Assembly: GCA_031553035.1 (NCBI GenBank)
Contig: JAVBLY010000006.1
Span: 248,001-312,000, forward strand
Source of the DNA: JAVBLY01 sp031553035
Lineage (GTDB): Bacteria > Bacillota > Clostridia > Peptostreptococcales > Anaerovoracaceae
Direction of reading: 5' to 3'
Length of the DNA: 64,000 nucleotides
Position 1 is the first letter of the stretch. Each line of letters opens with the position of its first letter. Made by a program: the position numbers and the translations under genes. This document shows positions 51,273 through 59,057 of the stretch, piece by piece. The notes under the pieces were generated by a model. It saw only the letters and a program-made list of their open reading frames with translations, was not told the DNA's origin and ran no database searches.

Positions 51273-52244
51273 ATGGATATAAGCGGAATAATAACAATAG
51301 CAGCATGGATAATAATCGGAATAATCGTGATCTGGATAATCGTTACAAGTATCAGGATCGTGCCCCAGGCGAACGCATTCGTAATAGAAAGACTGGGAGC
51401 ATTCCATGGAACATGGCAGGTGGGACTCCACTTCAAGATCCCTGTCATAGACAGGGTAGCCAAAAAGGTTTCTCTTAAGGAACACGTTCTGGATTTTCCG
51501 CCGCAGCCTGTAATCACAAAGGATAATGTCACCATGGAAATCGACACTGTGATCTACTATCAGGTTACCGACCCCAAGCTCTTCACATACGGCGTTGAAC
51601 ACCCGATTTCAGCCATCGAAAACCTGGCGGCAACTACACTGAGAAATATTATAGGTGAGCTGGAACTTGACGGAACACTGACCGGAAGAGAATATATAAA
51701 TTCCAAGATCAGACAGGTCCTTGACGAGGCGACAGATCCGTGGGGGATCAAGATCAACAGAGTAGAAGTAAAAAATATCACACCTCCCCATGACATCCAG
51801 ACAGCCATGGAAAAACAGATGAGAGCCGAGAGGGAAAGAAGAGAAGCTATCTTAAGAGCCGAGGGCGAGAAAAAATCAGCTATCCTTGTTGCTGAAGGTA
51901 ACAAGCAGGCCATGATCCTGAATGCCGAAGCCAAAAGAGAAGCACAGGTCAGAGAGGCCGAAGGTGAAGCGGAAGCAATCCTTCTGGTTCAGAAAGCTAC
52001 GGCTGACGGTATCGAAATGCTGAATAATTCAAAGCCGACAGAACAGGTCATTGCCATAAGGGGCCTTGAAGCATTTGAAAAAGCCGCCGACGGCAGAGCA
52101 ACAAAGATCATCATCCCTTCGGAGATACAGGGACTTGCAGGACTTACGACATCAGTTATGGAGCTTGTAAAAGACAATAATATATCCGGCACGGAAAAAA
52201 AGAAAGTAGTTAAAGCCGAAGTCGAAAAACAAATTGATAAATAG
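51273..52244 (+). CDS. SPFH/Band 7 (stomatin-like) protein
   Basis: Membrane scaffold protein of the QmcA/stomatin type, 323 residues. One N-terminal membrane helix (residues 4-28) is followed by the band 7 domain (IVPQANAFVIERLGAFHGTW and the VTMEIDTVIYYQVTDP strand), then a long Ala/Glu coiled coil (MRAERERREAILRAEGEKKS) and a C-terminal tail. Operon with nfeD, the usual pairing; it probably organises membrane microdomains. Confidence 0.92.
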   Translation: MDISGIITIAAWIIIGIIVIWIIVTSIRIVPQANAFVIERLGAFHGTWQVGLHFKIPVIDRVAKKVSLKEHVLDFPPQPVITKDNVTMEIDTVIYYQVTDPKLFTYGVEHPISAIENLAATTLRNIIGELELDGTLTGREYINSKIRQVLDEATDPWGIKINRVEVKNITPPHDIQTAMEKQMRAERERREAILRAEGEKKSAILVAEGNKQAMILNAEAKREAQVREAEGEAEAILLVQKATADGIEMLNNSKPTEQVIAIRGLEAFEKAADGRATKIIIPSEIQGLAGLTTSVMELVKDNNISGTEKKKVVKAEVEKQIDK

Positions 52245-52257
52245 ACTGCATATATAA

Positions 52258-53283
52258 ATGGCGGAAACATATTTCGTAAAATGTGAAGACTGCGGACGAC
52301 GGCTGCCCGGACCTGCCAGAACTTGTGATGTCTGCGGCGGCAAAATGACTGGCAGTGCGGAAGAGAGTTACTATACTCCTGAAGGCATAATAAAGAAATC
52401 TCATTACCGGGAAGCGGTCAAGAGAACACCTGACGGCGAGAGGGTGCATGTCGGCAAGTCTCAGGTCAAATACAGCCCGCCGAAAGCCGACAAGAGCAGG
52501 CAGGCAGACGGATCTACCCATAAAACATCATCCGGTAAGCCCCTTATAGATCGTATGGGCGATGCAGTAAATATCTTTGTTGATTCTGATGAGTTGACCA
52601 TGGACTCCTTAAAGGAGATGGGAAGTGCATTGACCGGAGAAAAACCGGAAATGAAAGATAAGCCGAAGGTCAGCCGCCCGCAGGAACAATCCGAAAGCGA
52701 TGAAGATGAGGAATTTGGCTTCTCGATGAGCAAGATGTCAGTAGGCAAGATTGCTATGATTGCAGTGGCTCTGATCATTGCGGGCATCTCTTATATCAGC
52801 GATTGGATGTGGGAAGACGATTACGACGAAGGGTCCGAGTCATATTATGTCGGTAATGAATACGTAAGCAGCGACTATGAGAGCTTTTCTCCATATGAAT
52901 CTGTTGCAGGTGCGGGATATACCCTGAGCTTTGACGAAACATACTTTGATGACAGTGAATCAATGAATACTTATCTGACTGTTCTGGTGACCGGTGATGA
53001 AGATATAAAGATGTCTCCGTTTACCAGTGTGACCCTTGAATTTGACGGACAGAAATCAGGGGTTCACGAATCAACAACTGTTTCCAACAGCAACGGTGAG
53101 GGTAGTGAAGAATTTATTTCTGGAGAAGAAGAAATAACTCTTATGTCAGGAAAAGAATATGTCTTTAATATTTATCATACTTCTGTGCCCGAATGGGATG
53201 AACTGAAGCTCATACACAATTTCAGCGGTACACTGTCAGAACGGGATACTGCTCTTGATATTACGGTGACCAAAGATATATAA
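52258..53283 (+). CDS. zinc-ribbon membrane protein with extracytoplasmic domain
   Basis: It opens with a four-Cys zinc ribbon (CEDCGRRLPGPARTCDVCGG, residues 9-28). A disordered charged linker leads to one membrane helix (about residues 160-180, IAMIAVALIIAGISYI), then an acidic outer domain of about 150 residues with beta-sandwich character resembling DUF5067-type domains. Function unknown. It starts 13 bases after the SPFH stop without a clear ribosome binding site, so expression may rely on coupling. Confidence 0.72.
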   Translation: MAETYFVKCEDCGRRLPGPARTCDVCGGKMTGSAEESYYTPEGIIKKSHYREAVKRTPDGERVHVGKSQVKYSPPKADKSRQADGSTHKTSSGKPLIDRMGDAVNIFVDSDELTMDSLKEMGSALTGEKPEMKDKPKVSRPQEQSESDEDEEFGFSMSKMSVGKIAMIAVALIIAGISYISDWMWEDDYDEGSESYYVGNEYVSSDYESFSPYESVAGAGYTLSFDETYFDDSESMNTYLTVLVTGDEDIKMSPFTSVTLEFDGQKSGVHESTTVSNSNGEGSEEFISGEEEITLMSGKEYVFNIYHTSVPEWDELKLIHNFSGTLSERDTALDITVTKDI

Positions 53284-53314
53284 TAGCAACAAATACTATT
53301 TGAACGGGGGAGAC

Positions 53315-53740
53315 ATGACAAGAAAAATCTGCAAAGAATGCGGAAAAACCTTAGAGACTGACGGGACAAAATGCGAACTGTGCGGCGGTGACATGATTGC
53401 CGCAGGTGCTCCAAAATCACCTAGGCCAAAGACCGTAGAACCCAAACCCACGACAAAATTTTCAGGTAATAGTGATCTCAACAGACAGTCGCCCGGAGAT
53501 TTTACTCCTGTAGCCGTCAGAGCAATAAAGCCTAAAGAAGGCAACAGAACATATCTTGACATAGGCAAACAGGAAAAACGTACCTTTAAACAGAAGATGA
53601 AAACGGCCGGTGCCATTGCCGGAACTATAGCCTTAGCCTTCATACTAGCAATGTCCATAAGATATTTTTTCGGAGAATATAACGTAAAATTTACTACGGA
53701 AAATGTGGAGAAGCGTCAGGCTGAACAGCAATCTGAGTGA
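53315..53740 (+). CDS. small zinc-ribbon single-TM protein
   Basis: It has 141 residues: a four-Cys zinc ribbon (CKECGKTLETDGTKCELCGG) at the N-terminus, a Pro/Lys-rich linker and one helix near residues 98-118 (AGAIAGTIALAFILAM). A likely paralogue of the preceding gene, without the outer domain. ATG 53315 is set by GGGGGAG at 53306-53312. Function unknown. Confidence 0.7.
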   Translation: MTRKICKECGKTLETDGTKCELCGGDMIAAGAPKSPRPKTVEPKPTTKFSGNSDLNRQSPGDFTPVAVRAIKPKEGNRTYLDIGKQEKRTFKQKMKTAGAIAGTIALAFILAMSIRYFFGEYNVKFTTENVEKRQAEQQSE

Positions 53741-53764
53741 AGTCCGTTTTTTCCTGAAAAAATA

Positions 53765-53793
53765 TTGACACGACCACCTTCGTATGATAATCT
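53765..53793 (+). promoter_or_regulatory. promoter of rpmG-secE-nusG-rplKA operon
   Basis: TTGACA (53765-53770), a 17-base spacer, TAATCT (53788-53793), about 120 bases before rpmG. A hairpin CAGAGT/ACTCTG lies in the leader near 53863-53886. Confidence 0.75.
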
Positions 53794-53912
53794 AATTAAG
53801 CTGTCTTAATGGATTAGATGGTTGAAATAGCAACGAAAGAGACGACCAAACATAAAATTCAGCAGAGTTTACAGGTTAGACTCTGATTTTTAAATGAAAA
53901 GGAGCAAAGACG

Positions 53913-54062
53913 ATGAGAGTTAAAGTAGTACTTGAATGCACAGAGTGCAAACAGAGAAATTACGACACAATGAAGAACAAACAGAACAATCCTGACAGAA
54001 TGGAACTCAGGAAATATTGTAAGTTCTGTAAAAAAGAAACTACACATAAAGAAACAAAATAA
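53913..54062 (+). CDS. rpmG: 50S ribosomal protein L33
   Basis: A 49-residue ribosomal protein. It has the L33 pattern: MRVKVVLECTECKQRNYDT, a middle NPDRMELRKYC, and a second Cys pair CKFCKK. Both CxxC pairs are intact, so this is the zinc-binding form. A GGAGC site precedes the ATG. It stands before secE as in most Firmicutes. Confidence 0.95.
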   Translation: MRVKVVLECTECKQRNYDTMKNKQNNPDRMELRKYCKFCKKETTHKETK

Positions 54063-54093
54063 CGGTACAGTATCCAAATAAGAGGTATTTAAT

Positions 54094-54423
54094 ATGGCTA
54101 AAAAAGGTAAAGATGCTTACAAATCTGACAGAGCCCAAGCCAAGGCTGACCGTCAGACAAAACAGCAGAAAAGAAAAAACGCTCAGGTTGCCAATCGAAA
54201 CAAGCAGAAGAACTCTGGCGATGAAAAGAAAAGAGGCGGACTGAGAGAATATTTCAAGGGTGTCAAAGTAGAGACAAAGAAGGTGGTGTGGCCCACAAGA
54301 AAAGAACTTATGTCATATACTTTTGTCGTTATTTTTACATGTGCTGTCCTTGGCGTTGCCATATGGGGAATAGATACCGGATTCCTTGCACTGCTCAAGG
54401 TGCTGTTTAACATAAACATGTAA
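54094..54423 (+). CDS. secE: protein translocase subunit SecE
   Basis: Essential subunit of the SecYEG channel. It has 109 residues with a long Lys/Gln-rich N-terminal extension of about 55 residues, then the conserved amphipathic segment YFKGVKVETKKVVWPTRKEL and one membrane helix (about 75-95). It is next to nusG, as usual. Confidence 0.94.
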   Translation: MAKKGKDAYKSDRAQAKADRQTKQQKRKNAQVANRNKQKNSGDEKKRGGLREYFKGVKVETKKVVWPTRKELMSYTFVVIFTCAVLGVAIWGIDTGFLALLKVLFNINM

Positions 54424-54458
54424 TAGCTAAACAAGCGCACCGGAAAAGAGAAGGATAA

Positions 54459-55079
54459 ATGACTGAAGAAAAAGATATAGATAAAATCGAAAATACGGAA
54501 ATAGAAAAAAAAGCTGTGACTCCCGGTCTTTCGGATGAGGAGGAGAAGGTTTATGATGACGAAGGTCAGGCTAAATGGTACGTCGTCCATACCTATTCCG
54601 GTCATGAAAACAAGGTCAAGGCTAATATAGAAAAGATCGTAAAAACCCGTGGAATGGATGACCTGGTTCTTGAGATCATAGTCCCTACGGAAGATCATAT
54701 AGAAATAAAGGATGGTCAGAGGAAAGTCAAGACAAAGAAGATGTTCCCCGGATACGTTCTCGTTAAGATGATAGTAACAAACGAATCATGGTATCTCGTT
54801 AGAAATACTCAGGGAGTAACAGGATTCGTAGGTCACGGCTCAAAGCCGGTTCCTCTCACCAAGGAAGAAGTCAGAAGAATGGGTATAGAGAAGGTCTACA
54901 TAGATCTTGATATCAAAGTAGGCGACCGCATCAAGGTCATCAACGGACCATTCGAAAGTTTCATGGGTGAAGTGGAGGAAGTCAACGAAGAGAAGCAGAC
55001 TCTTAAAGCCCGAATCTCAATGTTTGGAAGAGACACACCTGTCGAACTGGTTTACGATCAGGTAGACAAGGTGTACTAA
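54459..55079 (+). CDS. nusG: transcription termination/antitermination factor NusG
   Basis: Binds RNA polymerase and controls pausing and termination. After an acidic N-terminal extension of about 38 residues comes the NGN domain (KWYVVHTYSGHENKVKANIE), with MFPGYVLVKM and the VRNTQGVTGFVG motif. The KOW domain (VGDRIKVINGPFESFMGEVEEV) is at the C-terminus. It has 206 residues; the acidic extension is a little longer than usual. Confidence 0.96.
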   Translation: MTEEKDIDKIENTEIEKKAVTPGLSDEEEKVYDDEGQAKWYVVHTYSGHENKVKANIEKIVKTRGMDDLVLEIIVPTEDHIEIKDGQRKVKTKKMFPGYVLVKMIVTNESWYLVRNTQGVTGFVGHGSKPVPLTKEEVRRMGIEKVYIDLDIKVGDRIKVINGPFESFMGEVEEVNEEKQTLKARISMFGRDTPVELVYDQVDKVY

Positions 55080-55148
55080 CATAGAATCATTATTGATGAT
55101 TCAAAGACCTTGCAAAATATATGAGCAAGAGAAAGGAGAAGATGTAAA

Positions 55149-55574
55149 ATGGCTAAAAAAATCGATGGATATATTAAGCTGCAGATACCTGCAGGACAGG
55201 CAAACCCTGCTCCTCCGGTAGGACCTGCACTTGGTCAAAAGGGTGTCAACATTATGGACTTTTGCAAACAGTTCAATGCTAAGACCCAGGAACAGAACGG
55301 AATGATCATCCCCGTGGTCATCACGGTTTATGCTGACAGATCGTTCAGTTTCATCACTAAGACACCACCGGCAGCAGTTCTTATTAAGAAAGCTGCAAAT
55401 CTTCAGAAAGCATCCGGAGAACCGAACAAGAACAAAGTCGGAACGATAACACTGGCACAGGCTCAGGAAATCGCTCAGACTAAAATGGTTGATCTGAATG
55501 CTGCAAATCTGGACAGTGCCACCGAAATGATCAAAGGCACTGCCAGAAGTATGGGAATCGTTGTTGAAGAATAA
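55149..55574 (+). CDS. rplK: 50S ribosomal protein L11
   Basis: A 141-residue component of the GTPase-associated centre. IKLQIPAGQANPAPPVGPALGQ is the N-terminal signature (landmark), and the C-terminal rRNA-binding domain ends SMGIVVEE. Followed by the L1 autoregulatory site and rplA. Confidence 0.97.
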   Translation: MAKKIDGYIKLQIPAGQANPAPPVGPALGQKGVNIMDFCKQFNAKTQEQNGMIIPVVITVYADRSFSFITKTPPAAVLIKKAANLQKASGEPNKNKVGTITLAQAQEIAQTKMVDLNAANLDSATEMIKGTARSMGIVVEE

Positions 55575-55577
55575 TCG

Positions 55578-55614
55578 TGTGGGAGGCTTAATCAAATTAA
55601 GTCGTTGAACCACA
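55578..55614 (+). promoter_or_regulatory. ribosomal protein L1 binding site in mRNA
   Basis: TGTGGGAGG and TTGAACCACA form an asymmetric stem (TGTGG 55578-55582 with CCACA 55610-55614) closed by an inner hairpin CTTAA/TTAAG. The GTGGGAGG and TGAACCAC strands mimic the L1-binding site of 23S rRNA, as in other rplK-rplA intergenic regions, allowing L1 to repress its own synthesis. Confidence 0.75.
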
Positions 55615-55707
55615 AGCACTGATGATTCCATTCCGGCTAAAGCCGGGGAATCTAAGTATTGGTCCTACCGGAAGTTTCTTTCAGAAACTTGGTTAGGACT
55701 CAGGAGG
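55614..55707 (+). promoter_or_regulatory. repeated structured RNA element, copy 1 (before rplA)
   Basis: AAGCACTG (55614-55621), hairpin GATTCC/GGAATC plus CCGGCT/AGCCGG (55624-55652), the single strand TAAGTATTG (55653-55661), then hairpin GTCCTA (55662-55667)/TAGGAC (55694-55699) with inner CCGG/GGT loop and AAGTTTC/GAAACTT stem, ending in AGGAGG (55702-55707). It has the same layout as the element before cobO. The ribosome binding site lies two bases after the stem. Confidence 0.75.
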
Positions 55708-55712
55708 ATATA

Positions 55713-56414
55713 ATGCCGAAAAGAGGTAAAAATTATACCGCGGCAGCTGAAAAGATCGACAGTCAGGAACTATATGACATAAACGATGCTATAAAGCTGT
55801 CCGCAGATACCGCCAGGGCAAAGTTTGACGAGACTGTTGAAGTCCACATCAGACTGGGCGTTGACGGCAGACATGCCGATCAGCAGATCCGTGGTGCTAT
55901 CGTACTCCCTCATGGTACAGGGAAGGAAACAAAAGTACTGGTATTTGCAAAAGGGCCTAAGGAAACCGAAGCCAAGGACGCTGGAGCGGACTTTGCCGGC
56001 GGAGAAGAGTTGGCCCAGAAAATACAGACAGAAAACTGGTTCGATTTTGATGTGGTTGTTGCAACTCCGGATATGATGGGTGTTGTAGGTAAGCTTGGTA
56101 AGGTGCTTGGACCTAAAGGTCTCATGCCCAACCCAAAATCAGGAACAGTAACCATGGATCTTGAGAAGGCTATCAAAGAGATCAAAGCCGGTAAAGTTGA
56201 ATACAGACTTGATAAAGCGAACATAGTCCATACCATCATTGGTAAGGCATCATTCGGACCGGAAAAGCTGACGGATAACTTCAACGCGCTGATGGAAGCA
56301 ATAATCAAAGCTAAACCTTCCGCGGCAAAAGGACAGTACCTTAAGAGCGTAAGCGTAAGCACAACCATGGGACCGGGAGTCAAAATCAACCCGGCGAAGA
56401 TCAGTTACACCTAA
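55713..56414 (+). CDS. rplA: 50S ribosomal protein L1
   Basis: Binds 23S rRNA at the L1 stalk and can repress its own operon. It has 233 residues starting MPKRGKNY; conserved parts include IRLGVDGRHADQQIRG, GKLGKVLGPKGLMPNPKSGT and the C-terminal TMGPGVKINPAKI. An upstream in-frame start at 55659 is rejected because AGGAGG at 55702-55707 serves ATG 55713. Two RNA elements lie directly upstream. Confidence 0.96.
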   Translation: MPKRGKNYTAAAEKIDSQELYDINDAIKLSADTARAKFDETVEVHIRLGVDGRHADQQIRGAIVLPHGTGKETKVLVFAKGPKETEAKDAGADFAGGEELAQKIQTENWFDFDVVVATPDMMGVVGKLGKVLGPKGLMPNPKSGTVTMDLEKAIKEIKAGKVEYRLDKANIVHTIIGKASFGPEKLTDNFNALMEAIIKAKPSAAKGQYLKSVSVSTTMGPGVKINPAKISYT

Positions 56415-56417
56415 AGG

Positions 56418-56520
56418 TTTCTGGTCGGCACAACTTAATAGTATCAAGTGTCCGTAAGGACTGAGATATATCAACCGTAGACAGCAGGTGCCATAAGGCT
56501 TAATGTCCTGCCGAGGGGAA
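56418..56520 (+). promoter_or_regulatory. ribosomal protein L10 leader
   Basis: The block CCGTAGACAGCAGGTGCC, then TAAGGCTTAAT and CCTGCCGAGG (56475-56516), is the conserved L10(L12)4 binding motif found before rplJ in Firmicutes; it contains the kink-turn and the CAGCAGG/CCTGCCG stem. It is followed by a terminator, so L10 binding probably attenuates rplJ-rplL. Confidence 0.85.
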
Positions 56521-56537
56521 AATATTTTACAAATATT

Positions 56538-56573
56538 ATGACCTTTTGTTCTACGAATAAAAAGGTCATTTTT
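56538..56573 (+). terminator. attenuator terminator before rplJ
   Basis: ATGACCTTTT (56538-56547) pairs with AAAAGGTCAT (56560-56569), followed by T residues to 56573. It lies between the L10 leader and the rplJ ribosome binding site. Confidence 0.8.
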
Positions 56574-56594
56574 ATTGACCGGAAAGGAGACAAA

Positions 56595-57293
56595 ATGTCA
56601 GAAGCAGCAAAAAAAGAAAAACAGGTAATAATCGACGAGATCAAAGAAAAGCTGGAAAAATCCTGTTCTGCAGTGGTCATCGACTATATTGGAACTACTG
56701 TTGAAGAAGCAAACGCCATGAGAAAGAAACTCAGAGAGGCGGAAGTGGACTACAAAGTTTACAAGAACACGATGATTACAAGGGCTATCGAAGGTACAGA
56801 TTTCGAACAGCTTAAGGATGTTCTTGCAGGACCAAGCGCGATAGCTTTCAGCTATGATGACTCAACAGCCCCAGCCAGAGTACTGAACGGCGTAATGAAA
56901 GAGTACAAAAAGATGGAATTCAAAGCAGGATACATCGACGGTACTTTCTACGATCTTGAAGGACTCAAAGAAATCGCAGCTGTACCATCAAGAGAAGAAC
57001 TGCTTGCCAAGTTCCTTGGAAGCATCCAGTCACCGGTCAGCAAGTTTGTACGTACACTTCAGGCTATAGCTGATGATAAACCGGCAGACGGCGCAGAGGC
57101 TGCACCAACAGCAGAAAAGCCGGCTGAAGAAACGGCTACGGCGACACCTGTAGAGGAAAAACCGGCAGCAGAGGCAGCAGCACCTGTAGAGGAAAAACCG
57201 GCGGAAGAACCTGCAAAGGAAGAAGCCGCAGCTCCCGCAGAAGAAGCCGCACCTGAAGCCCCGGCTGAAGATGCAGAAAAACCTAAAGAATAA
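56595..57293 (+). CDS. rplJ: 50S ribosomal protein L10 with long Ala/Pro/Glu tail
   Basis: Base of the ribosomal stalk; binds L7/L12 dimers. The first 170 residues are ordinary L10 (SAVVIDYIGTTVEEANAMRKK; the L12-binding helix near 150-168). After that comes a low-complexity tail of about 60 residues made of Pro, Ala, Glu and Lys, with repeats of PVEEKPA. Most L10 proteins stop at 165-180 residues. ATG 56595 with AAAGGAG is chosen over ATG 56538, which lies in the terminator. Confidence 0.95.
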   Translation: MSEAAKKEKQVIIDEIKEKLEKSCSAVVIDYIGTTVEEANAMRKKLREAEVDYKVYKNTMITRAIEGTDFEQLKDVLAGPSAIAFSYDDSTAPARVLNGVMKEYKKMEFKAGYIDGTFYDLEGLKEIAAVPSREELLAKFLGSIQSPVSKFVRTLQAIADDKPADGAEAAPTAEKPAEETATATPVEEKPAAEAAAPVEEKPAEEPAKEEAAAPAEEAAPEAPAEDAEKPKE

Positions 57294-57316
57294 TTATTAA
57301 GAAAAGGAGATATAAA

Positions 57317-57685
57317 ATGGACAAAGATAAGATAATAGAAGCCATAAAAGGCATGACAGTATTAGAGCTCAACGAGCTCGTAAAAGCATGTGAAGAAGAA
57401 TTCGGCGTTTCTGCAGCAGCACCTGTAGCAGTAGCAGCAGCAGGCGGAGCAGCAGCAGGCGGAGCTGAAGAACAGACTGAATTCAACCTCGAACTTTCAG
57501 AAGTTGGCGGAGAGAAGATCAAAGTCATCAAGGTCGTTAGAGAGATCACAGGTCTTGGACTTAAGGAAGCAAAAGAAGTGGTTGACAGCGCACCTTCGAT
57601 CGTTAAAGAAGGACTTGAAAAAGCTGAAGCCGAAACATATCAGAAGCAGCTGGAAGAAGTTGGAGCAAAGATTACTCTTAAATAA
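57317..57685 (+). CDS. rplL: 50S ribosomal protein L7/L12
   Basis: Stalk protein that recruits translation factors. It has 122 residues: an N-terminal dimer domain, an Ala/Gly hinge (VAVAAAGGAAAGGAEE) and a C-terminal domain with KIKVIKVVREITGLGLKEAK. It ends the operon; a terminator follows and rpoB, the usual next gene, is absent. Confidence 0.97.
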   Translation: MDKDKIIEAIKGMTVLELNELVKACEEEFGVSAAAPVAVAAAGGAAAGGAEEQTEFNLELSEVGGEKIKVIKVVREITGLGLKEAKEVVDSAPSIVKEGLEKAEAETYQKQLEEVGAKITLK

Positions 57686-57713
57686 GACTAGCTTTCTAAT
57701 ATGAAAATCAGAT

Positions 57714-57744
57714 GATCTCCCAAAAATGGGAGATCGTTTTTTTT
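57714..57744 (+). terminator. Rho-independent terminator after rplL
   Basis: GATCTCCCA (57714-57722) pairs with TGGGAGATC (57727-57735) around AAAA; G and eight T residues follow. Confidence 0.93.
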
Positions 57745-57752
57745 ATTAAATA

Positions 57753-57781
57753 TTGTTAAATCTTCCATTGTGGGTTAAGAT
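57753..57781 (+). promoter_or_regulatory. promoter of flavodiiron operon
   Basis: TTGTTA (57753-57758), a 17-base spacer, TAAGAT (57776-57781), about 65 bases before the flavodiiron start. Confidence 0.6.
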
Positions 57782-57846
57782 TGTAAGATAAGGTGTATAA
57801 ACATGCCGACGGCAATTATATAGTTACAGAAAACTTGGAGGAAAAT

Positions 57847-59055
57847 ATGCATACAAAGAAACTTACTGATGATTTTACCTGGGTAGGCACCCTTGATCCT
57901 GAACTGAGAATATTTGATATAGTCGTAAAAACAGAATTCGGTTCCACTTACAATTCTTATATTTTGAAAGCTGAAGGCGGCACAGTCTTATTTGAAGCTT
58001 CCAAAGCAAAGTTTTATGACGAATACGTTGAGACGGTAGAGGAAATCTGCCCGATAGACGACATAGATTACCTTGTGGTAAGCCATACTGAGCCGGACCA
58101 CACAGGCACCATAGAGAAAATGCTGGATATCAATCCTGATATGACCATACTTTCTTCGATGGGTGCCAATAACTTTCTAAAGGAGATCGTAAACAAGGAC
58201 TTCAACGGCCGCATCGTGAAGGATGGAGAGGAGATCTCACTGGGGAACAGAACTCTCAAATTCATAATGGCTCCCAACCTTCACTGGCCAGATACCATGT
58301 TCACTTACATACCTGAAGAAAAGATAATGGTCACATGCGATGCCTTCGGCGGTCATTACTGCGATGATGGAATAACCAGTGATAAGCTGAAAGATAAGCC
58401 GGAATATCTGGATGCCGTCAAATTCTATTTTGACAGTATTCTCACTCCGTTCAAACAGGATGTACTCAATGCATACCAGAAGATTAAGGATCTTGATATC
58501 GAGATCATTACAAACGGACACGGTCCGGTGATCACTGACGGCGTAGATGAAATAATCAATATGTATGTGGAAATGGCGACAGAAACTAATCCAAACACAA
58601 AAAAAACAGTGGTTATACCATATGTAAGTGCTTATGGATATACACTGCTTATAGGAGAAAATATAAAGGCAGGGATCGAAGCCGCAGGTGACATAATCGT
58701 GAGAATGCATGACATGGTATATGCGGATTTCGATGAAGTTATGAACGAACTGTATTTTTCCGACGGATTCCTTCTGGGGACTCCAACCATGGTGGGAGAG
58801 GCAATGGAGCCGATTTGGGATATTGCATCCCGAATGACTGCAAAGATGTATGGCGGCAAAATCGCTTCGGCATTCGGTTCTTTCGGATGGAGCGGAGAAG
58901 GTGTCCCCCATATTATGGGAAGGCTGGGACAACTCAAACTCAAGTTATATAATGAGGGTCTTAAATTCAGATTCAAGCCCAGCGATGAGCAGCAGAAAGA
59001 AGCGTTCGAATTCGGTAAGGGATTCGGAGAAGCTGTATTAAGAGGAGATGTTTAA
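57847..59055 (+). CDS. A-type flavodiiron protein (FprA)
   Basis: Reduces O2 to water or NO to N2O, protecting anaerobes. It has about 402 residues. The N-terminal metallo-beta-lactamase-like domain holds the diiron ligands: HTEPDH (HxExD-H), then the ligand His in HLHWPDT, the bridging Asp in DAFGGHY, and NGHGP. The C-terminal flavodoxin domain binds FMN (PYVSAYGYT; SFGWSGEG). ATG 57847 with GGAGG is preferred to an upstream frame start. The next gene is its likely electron donor. Confidence 0.94.
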   Translation: MHTKKLTDDFTWVGTLDPELRIFDIVVKTEFGSTYNSYILKAEGGTVLFEASKAKFYDEYVETVEEICPIDDIDYLVVSHTEPDHTGTIEKMLDINPDMTILSSMGANNFLKEIVNKDFNGRIVKDGEEISLGNRTLKFIMAPNLHWPDTMFTYIPEEKIMVTCDAFGGHYCDDGITSDKLKDKPEYLDAVKFYFDSILTPFKQDVLNAYQKIKDLDIEIITNGHGPVITDGVDEIINMYVEMATETNPNTKKTVVIPYVSAYGYTLLIGENIKAGIEAAGDIIVRMHDMVYADFDEVMNELYFSDGFLLGTPTMVGEAMEPIWDIASRMTAKMYGGKIASAFGSFGWSGEGVPHIMGRLGQLKLKLYNEGLKFRFKPSDEQQKEAFEFGKGFGEAVLRGDV

Positions 59056-59057
59056 TA

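Noticed and set aside
56538..56594. upstream start for rplJ
   Set aside because: These codons lie in the attenuator terminator; ATG 56595 has AAAGGAG and the normal L10 N-terminus.
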